A DNA stretch of 19,740 nucleotides from positions 1 to 19,740 of the forward strand of contig CALGUD010000053.1 in the NCBI GenBank assembly GCA_937901915.1, written 5' to 3'. The position numbers and the translations under genes are program-made. The stretch is from an uncultured Flavobacteriaceae bacterium (GTDB taxonomy: Bacteria > Bacteroidota > Bacteroidia > Flavobacteriales > Flavobacteriaceae). The stretch's first letter is position 1. Each line of letters opens with the position of its first letter. The notes below the pieces were generated by a model. The model was not told the DNA's origin. It was given only the letters and a program-made list of their open reading frames with translations, and did not search any database. Shown here piece by piece: positions 15,690 to 19,740 of the stretch.

Positions 15690-16469
15690 TTAATGTACTG
15701 CTATATTAGCTACTTCGTTTTCTATGGTGGCATACTCATTCCCGCCCTCAGGTTCTATAGTAATATTATAACTTAAAGCATTTTCTTTAAATGGTAAGGT
15801 AACCATTTTTTCTTGCTGTTCTTTCTTTTCCAATACCCCTAAACTTACAAGCTCTCCATCTACATTAGCCCACATTTGGAACACCTGCCCTTCGGGTAAC
15901 TCAGGCAATGAAACAATATTTAGTACTGATAGTTTATCGTTAGAATTAATATATGCAACGGTCTTTAAGTCTTTAGCGCGCTGGTTGCCTTTTATAACGT
16001 ATTTCCTGGTTTCTGCTTTATTTAATACTGTTAATTGATTTTTAAAGTCCTCTATTTTAGAATTTGTGTCAACAAGATCATTCTGTAGTGTCATAAACTT
16101 ATTTACCACTTCATTATTTTGCATGATAAGCATTTCGTTTTGCTTCCATAAGTAAATACTTACAGCAGAAAACAATAGGGTTATAACACAAGCTACTGCT
16201 CCGTAATACCATCTGGTATTAGGTACAGAAGATTTTTTATCTTTACTGGCATAATCAATCACATTCTGCTTGACCTCAGCCGGTGCAGGCCTGGAAAAAG
16301 TTTTGGCATAAGATTCCAAATTCTCTTCCATTTCAGAAAATTGTTCTCTTACTTCCGGATATTCATCAATGAAGTATTCTACTTTGTATAGCTCTTCTAT
16401 AGAAATGTCGCCTATTAAATATTTCTCTAGTAGATCACTATTTAAAAATGATTTTAAATTTGTTTCCAT
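15690..16469 (-). CDS. Membrane anti-sigma factor, RskA-like
   Basis: This 259-residue single-pass inner-membrane protein is predicted to hold its partner sigma factor inactive at the membrane. The N-terminal cytoplasmic part (1-75) has the short helical anti-sigma fold (LLEKYLIGDISIEELYKVEYFI) but lacks the His/Cys zinc motif of classic zinc anti-sigma domains. One membrane helix lies at about 88-107, followed by a coiled-coil linker (108-152) and a periplasmic RskA-type domain with LPEGQVFQMWANVDGELVSLG (191-211). It starts 24 bases downstream of the sigma gene stop and is followed by a strong terminator, so the two form a bicistronic operon. The signal sensed is unknown. Confidence 0.88.
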   Translation of the reverse strand: METNLKSFLNSDLLEKYLIGDISIEELYKVEYFIDEYPEVREQFSEMEENLESYAKTFSRPAPAEVKQNVIDYASKDKKSSVPNTRWYYGAVACVITLLFSAVSIYLWKQNEMLIMQNNEVVNKFMTLQNDLVDTNSKIEDFKNQLTVLNKAETRKYVIKGNQRAKDLKTVAYINSNDKLSVLNIVSLPELPEGQVFQMWANVDGELVSLGVLEKKEQQEKMVTLPFKENALSYNITIEPEGGNEYATIENEVANIAVH

Positions 16470-16493
16470 AAGGTGGTTAAAAAATAAATTTGT

Positions 16494-17036
16494 CTATAAT
16501 ACAGCTTGGGGGTTAAAGACTTTCTTCAGTTCCCTTAATCCGATTTTTAATCTAGATTTTATAGTTCCTAAAGGTATGTCTAATTCGTCGCTTGCTTCTT
16601 GCTGAGTCATCCCTTTAAAAAATAAAGCCTCAATAACAATCTGGTATTTTTCGTCGAGGGATGATAGATGTTGTTTAACATCCATATGTTCAGGCTTTAT
16701 AGCATCAACACCTATATTATATACGTTAGAAACCTCAATTTGGATTTCTTTGTTAGATTTTGTTTTTACACTTCTGATTTTATCTATGGCTGTATTTCTG
16801 GTAATTCGGAATATCCAGGTAAAAAGTTTTGACTTTTCCTTGTCGTAAGTGTCAATTTTATTCCATATTTTAATAAGGCTTTCCTGAAGTACATCCTTGG
16901 CTAAATCATCATCCTGGGTTGTTTTAAATGCAATACCATACAGAGCATCCCCATAATACTCAAAAAGTAAAGCCATTCCTTTTTCATCCCTTTTGTTAAG
17001 GAGGTCAATTATGTGAGTTTCTATAAATTTAGGCAT
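16494..17036 (-). CDS. ECF-type RNA polymerase sigma factor (SigK-like)
   Basis: This 180-residue extracytoplasmic-function sigma factor has region 2 at about 20-92 (DDDLAKDVLQESLIKIWNKI; LFTWIFRITRNTAIDKIR) and region 4 at about 122-172 (LFFKGMTQQEASDELDIPLGTIKSRLKIGLRELK). The pairing with an RskA-type anti-sigma downstream is the arrangement of SigK/RskA-like pairs, which are often induced by envelope stress, but the inducer here is not known. The upstream region holds a candidate -7 element (TAATTTTG, 17119-17126, minus strand) and an extended palindrome at 17213-17240. Autoregulation is likely by analogy. Confidence 0.93.
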   Translation of the reverse strand: MPKFIETHIIDLLNKRDEKGMALLFEYYGDALYGIAFKTTQDDDLAKDVLQESLIKIWNKIDTYDKEKSKLFTWIFRITRNTAIDKIRSVKTKSNKEIQIEVSNVYNIGVDAIKPEHMDVKQHLSSLDEKYQIVIEALFFKGMTQQEASDELDIPLGTIKSRLKIGLRELKKVFNPQAVL

Positions 17037-17212
17037 AGTAGATAATTAACAAAGTTTTAAAAGTTTTAAAAAATCTGAATAAACTCAGCGTTCGTAAGTA
17101 ATTAGAACGCTTATATATCAAAATTATTTAATCATTTACTCAAAAATAAACAAATAACACGAAAAAGCGGTGAAATTTCATATTCTGTCAGTTTATTTAA
17201 CAAGAAATTTAC

Positions 17213-17240
17213 ATATTACTTTACATGTAACTAGTAATAT
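17213..17240. promoter_or_regulatory. 28-base imperfect palindrome
   Basis: The outer arms ATATTACT (17213-17220) and AGTAATAT (17233-17240) are perfect complements, and the centre TTACATGTAA (17221-17230) is itself a palindrome, with an asymmetric CT. It could be a dimeric regulator's operator or a hairpin in an RNA. Confidence 0.45.
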
Positions 17241-17282
17241 TCCAGTTAAATCTTAAATACTTAAGTGATTTTGTTGTTAGTT

Positions 17283-17322
17283 AAAGACCCCTTTATTCTA
17301 ATCTGAAGGGGTTTTTATTTTT
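17283..17322 (+). terminator. Terminator hairpin, best read on the plus strand
   Basis: AAAGACCCCTT (17283-17293) pairs with AAGGGGTTTTT (17306-17316), one G-U included, and is followed on the plus strand by ATTTTTG. On the minus strand the stem lies just after the murB stop, so it may end murB, but the downstream T run there is poor (CTTTAAC). No plus-strand gene precedes it. Confidence 0.65.
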
Positions 17323-17327
17323 GATAA

Positions 17328-18341
17328 CTATATAATGTTTACTTCAGGGATAATCTCAACATCAAATTTTTCTTTAACAGTAGTCTGAATTTTTTTAGCG
17401 AGTTCAATAATTTCCTTTCCCGTTGCATTCCCGTAATTTACTAAAACCAGGGCCTGTTGAGTGTGCACACCGGCATCACCGTAACGTTTTCCTTTAAAAC
17501 CACATTGTTCTATAAGCCACCCTGCAGGTATTTTTATCTCATCAGCATTTACTTCATAATAGGGAAGATTCGGAAAATTGGCTTGTAATTTATTTAGAGC
17601 TGCCTTGTTAATCACCGGGTTTTTAAAAAAGCTGCCACTGTTGCCAATTTCTACCGGATCCGGAAGTTTACTTTTTCGAATTGAAATTACAGCATTAGAA
17701 ACATCTTTTATTGTTGGGTTGGTGATTTTTAATGAGTTTAGTTTATTTTCTATAGCCCCATAAGACGTATTTAATGAGTGCTTATTGGTTGTAAGTTTAA
17801 ATGTAACGCTAGTAATGATATACTTTCCGTTTTTTCTTTTAAAAATTGAATCACGATAGCCAAATTCACATTCATTTAATGAAAAACTGACTATTTTATG
17901 AGTTAAAACATCAACGACTTCACAGGATACAAAAACATCCTTCAGTTCTACACCATATGCACCAATATTCTGAATTGGGGCAGTGCCTACATTCCCTGGT
18001 ATGAGGGACAGATTCTCGATTCCACCAAAATCATTGTTTAATGACCATAATACAAATTCGTGCCAGTTTTCACCAGCATTTACTTTTACAGTAACTGAAT
18101 TATTATTTTTTGATACAATCTCAATGCCCTTTATATTTATATGTATCACCAATGCATTCACATTGTCAGTTAATAACATATTGCTGCCACCTCCCAAAAT
18201 AAACTTCTTCGGATATTCTTTGAGCTTTAATACCTCTAAGAGCTCATTTACAGTTTGTACCGATATAAAGTGTCTGGCTTTGGCGTCAATGCCAAAGGTG
18301 TTGTAATTTTTTAGCGATATGTTATTCCTTATCTTGAGCAT
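17328..18341 (-). CDS. murB: UDP-N-acetylenolpyruvoylglucosamine reductase MurB
   Basis: MurB is a cytoplasmic FAD enzyme that uses NADPH to reduce UDP-N-acetylglucosamine enolpyruvate to UDP-N-acetylmuramic acid, the second committed step of peptidoglycan synthesis. The 337-residue length and the YRDSIFK motif (162-168) fit the E. coli-like type I class. FAD-site GGGSNMLL is at 50-57 and NIGAYGVELKD at 125-135. Catalytic residues are visible as R163, S236 in NSGSFFKNP, and E333 in the C-terminal IPEV. The first 20 bases of the gene overlap the end of the upstream aminotransferase gene in another frame, so the two are co-transcribed. Confidence 0.96.
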   Translation of the reverse strand: MLKIRNNISLKNYNTFGIDAKARHFISVQTVNELLEVLKLKEYPKKFILGGGSNMLLTDNVNALVIHINIKGIEIVSKNNNSVTVKVNAGENWHEFVLWSLNNDFGGIENLSLIPGNVGTAPIQNIGAYGVELKDVFVSCEVVDVLTHKIVSFSLNECEFGYRDSIFKRKNGKYIITSVTFKLTTNKHSLNTSYGAIENKLNSLKITNPTIKDVSNAVISIRKSKLPDPVEIGNSGSFFKNPVINKAALNKLQANFPNLPYYEVNADEIKIPAGWLIEQCGFKGKRYGDAGVHTQQALVLVNYGNATGKEIIELAKKIQTTVKEKFDVEIIPEVNII

Positions 18342-19524
18342 TATAGGCTTTTAGCGCAGCATCTAGTATTCTAACTGATTTTTTTAGGTCTTCTTTATTC
18401 AACACATATGCAATTCTTACCTGGTTAAGACCAACGCCAGGAGTCGAATAAAACCCTGCCCCGGGAGCTATCATAACAGTCTCTCCATCCAGTTGAAATT
18501 TTTCGAGCAGCCATTGTGCAAAGTCATCGGCATTATCAATTGGCAGTTCGGCAATACAATAAAAAGCGCCATTAGGTCTGCCCACTTTAACCCCCTCAAT
18601 TTTTTCCAGTCCTGAAATAAGTGTATTTCTCCTATCGAGATATTCCTTAGCAACATCATCAAAATACCTTTGGGGAGTGTCCATAGCGGCTTCACTGGCT
18701 ATTTGCGCAAAGATAGGGGGTGAAAGCCTTGCCTGGGCAAATTTTAATGCCGTAGACATTACTTTTTTGTTTTTAGAAATCATAAAACCAATCCTTGCAC
18801 CACACATGCTATAACGCTTAGATACCGAATCTATAACGATTGTATGCTCTTCTCCGCCTTTTACCTGCAATACAGAATAATGTTCACTGTTACCATAAAC
18901 AAACTCTCTGTACACCTCATCGGAGATAATATAAATATCGTATTTTTTTGCTAACTGAACTAATTCCTCAATTTCGTTTTTACTGTATAAATATCCAGTG
19001 GGATTTCCGGGATTAGTAATTAATACGGCCCTGGTTTTTGATGTGATTAATTTCTCAATATCAGCAACCGGAGGCAGCGCAAAATTATCATCAATATTTG
19101 AATTTATCGGAACTATATTTACACCAACATTGGTAGAAAAAGCGGTGTAATTTGCATAAAAAGGTTCTGAAATGATTATTTCATCTCCTTCATCTGCAAT
19201 AGTAGCAATAGTAAAAACAAGGGCTTCAGATCCACCCGTTGTTACAATAATATCATTTTTATCTATATTAATATCAATTGATTTGTAATAAAGGGCTATT
19301 TTTTCCCTGAATGAATCAAATCCTTCACTTTTACCGTATTCGAGTATACTGATATTATGATTTTTTACTGCATCAAGAGCAACTTGAGGAGTTTTAATGT
19401 CAGGCTGGCCTATGTTTAAATGATATACTTTTATACCTCTTTCTTTAGCATTTTCAGCATAGGGCATTAACTTTCTTATTGGTGATTGAGGCATTTTATG
19501 GCCCCTTTCGGAAATAAATGGCAT
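18322..19524 (-). CDS. Pyridoxal-phosphate class I/II aminotransferase
   Basis: This 400-residue fold-type I aminotransferase belongs to the aspartate aminotransferase-like family. PLP residues are visible: N171 in NPGNPTG, D202 and Y205 in ISDEVYREF, Schiff-base lysine K236 in SVSKRYS with R244 next to it, and the C-terminal carboxylate-binding R370 (NQVRIAYVL). The N-terminal MPQSPIRKLMPYAENAKERG is typical of the bacterial branch often annotated as aspartate or aromatic aminotransferase; the amino acid used cannot be fixed from sequence. It overlaps murB by 20 bases, so the two are one operon. A near-match -7 element (TTATTTTG, 19559-19552) lies about 30 bases before the start. Confidence 0.92.
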   Translation of the reverse strand: MPFISERGHKMPQSPIRKLMPYAENAKERGIKVYHLNIGQPDIKTPQVALDAVKNHNISILEYGKSEGFDSFREKIALYYKSIDINIDKNDIIVTTGGSEALVFTIATIADEGDEIIISEPFYANYTAFSTNVGVNIVPINSNIDDNFALPPVADIEKLITSKTRAVLITNPGNPTGYLYSKNEIEELVQLAKKYDIYIISDEVYREFVYGNSEHYSVLQVKGGEEHTIVIDSVSKRYSMCGARIGFMISKNKKVMSTALKFAQARLSPPIFAQIASEAAMDTPQRYFDDVAKEYLDRRNTLISGLEKIEGVKVGRPNGAFYCIAELPIDNADDFAQWLLEKFQLDGETVMIAPGAGFYSTPGVGLNQVRIAYVLNKEDLKKSVRILDAALKAYNAQDKE

Positions 19525-19600
19525 AATTTACTATTTGGCAGTGCAAATTTGCAAAATAATTTTATATAATCACCAGATAATGCAAGTTGTCACAAATTAT

Positions 19601-19740
19601 TTATGTAAGTAAATGAAAATCTTTCATTTTGAATATAACTTCAGTTTTATTACTTCCTTTATAAACAGCAGTTCTGGGCTTTTTTTGGATCATTCCTAAA
19701 TGTTGTGTTTTAAGCAAAAATTCTGGATAACCTAAAGAGA
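19601..19740 (-). CDS. Unrecognised protein, C-terminal 45 residues only
   Basis: The minus strand carries an open frame from the window edge to a TAA at 19601-19603. The visible 45 residues end in TAVYKGSNKTEVIFKMKDFHLLT-like composition (about 20% lysine), and I do not recognise the family. The frame is uninterrupted while the other two minus frames stop early, and 76 bases of AT-rich sequence separate it from the aminotransferase gene. It is therefore probably a real gene lying upstream. Its 5' part is outside the window. Confidence 0.55.
   Translation of the reverse strand, partial: SLGYPEFLLKTQHLGMIQKKPRTAVYKGSNKTEVIFKMKDFHLLT

Larger units (their letters stand above)
17037..17327. other. 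Intergenic region with -7 element, palindrome and plus-strand terminator
   Basis: This 291-base gap between murB and the sigma gene contains no convincing ORF. It holds a minus-strand TAATTTTG (17119-17126) as a possible sigma-gene -7 element, a 28-base imperfect palindrome at 17213-17240 (ATATTACT and AGTAATAT around TTACATGTAA), and a terminator-like hairpin at 17283-17322. The hairpin and palindrome on the plus strand could mark a small RNA divergent from the sigma gene. Confidence 0.45.

Noticed and set aside
17141..17154. -33 element pairing with TAATTTTG at 17119-17126
   Set aside because: The available TTTG motifs are 14 and 24 bases away, outside the usual spacing of about 19-20.

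Overview
The window looks like chromosomal DNA of a flavobacterium (Bacteroidota, probably Flavobacteriaceae). The base composition is AT-rich. Several upstream regions carry the Bacteroidota -7 motif TANNTTTG rather than classical -10/-35 boxes. The protein variants (HisIE fusion, GuaD-type deaminase, LpxK, CASTOR/POLLUX-like channel, RskA-like anti-sigma without zinc ligands) fit that group. No rRNA, tRNA, CRISPR array, phage or insertion sequence was seen. Almost everything is core metabolism, envelope biogenesis and regulation.

Layout. (1) 1-1661, plus strand: the end of a histidine operon, hisF then hisIE, separated by about 240 bp holding two copies of a palindromic repeat and a tiny ORF that imitates the hisIE start. 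(2) 1671-3300, minus: a Tat-exported Gfo/Idh/MocA-family oxidoreductase followed by guanine deaminase. (3) 3462-4079, minus: an AlkB-type DNA/RNA repair dioxygenase. (4) 4151-7157: a Nif3-family protein and a coiled-coil 'zinc ribbon' protein form a minus-strand operon with a clear terminator, divergent from lpxK on the plus strand. (5) 7181-11315, minus: lipA, a GAPDH gene and a hybrid sensor histidine kinase, tightly spaced. The kinase is interrupted by one in-frame TAG. (6) 11433-15204, minus: an ECF sigma factor overlapping by four bases (ATGA) a CASTOR/POLLUX-like channel, followed by an MFS transporter. (7) 15299-17036, minus: a small four-cysteine membrane protein, and a second ECF sigma factor with its membrane anti-sigma factor and terminator. 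(8) 17328-19740, minus: a class I aminotransferase overlapping murB, and the 3' end of an unrecognised gene.

How the parts fit together. hisF and hisIE complete imidazole-ring formation and early steps of histidine synthesis. lpxK and murB serve lipid A and peptidoglycan synthesis. lipA and GAPDH serve central carbon metabolism. The two sigma-factor cassettes and the hybrid kinase are the signalling content.

The points most worth a second look are the amber-split kinase, the duplicated repeat and start-mimic ORF before hisIE, the cysteine-free 'zinc ribbon' protein, the sigma-channel-transporter cassette, and an orphan plus-strand terminator with palindromes upstream of the second sigma factor. 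I saw no wholly new multi-gene system that I could defend from sequence alone.
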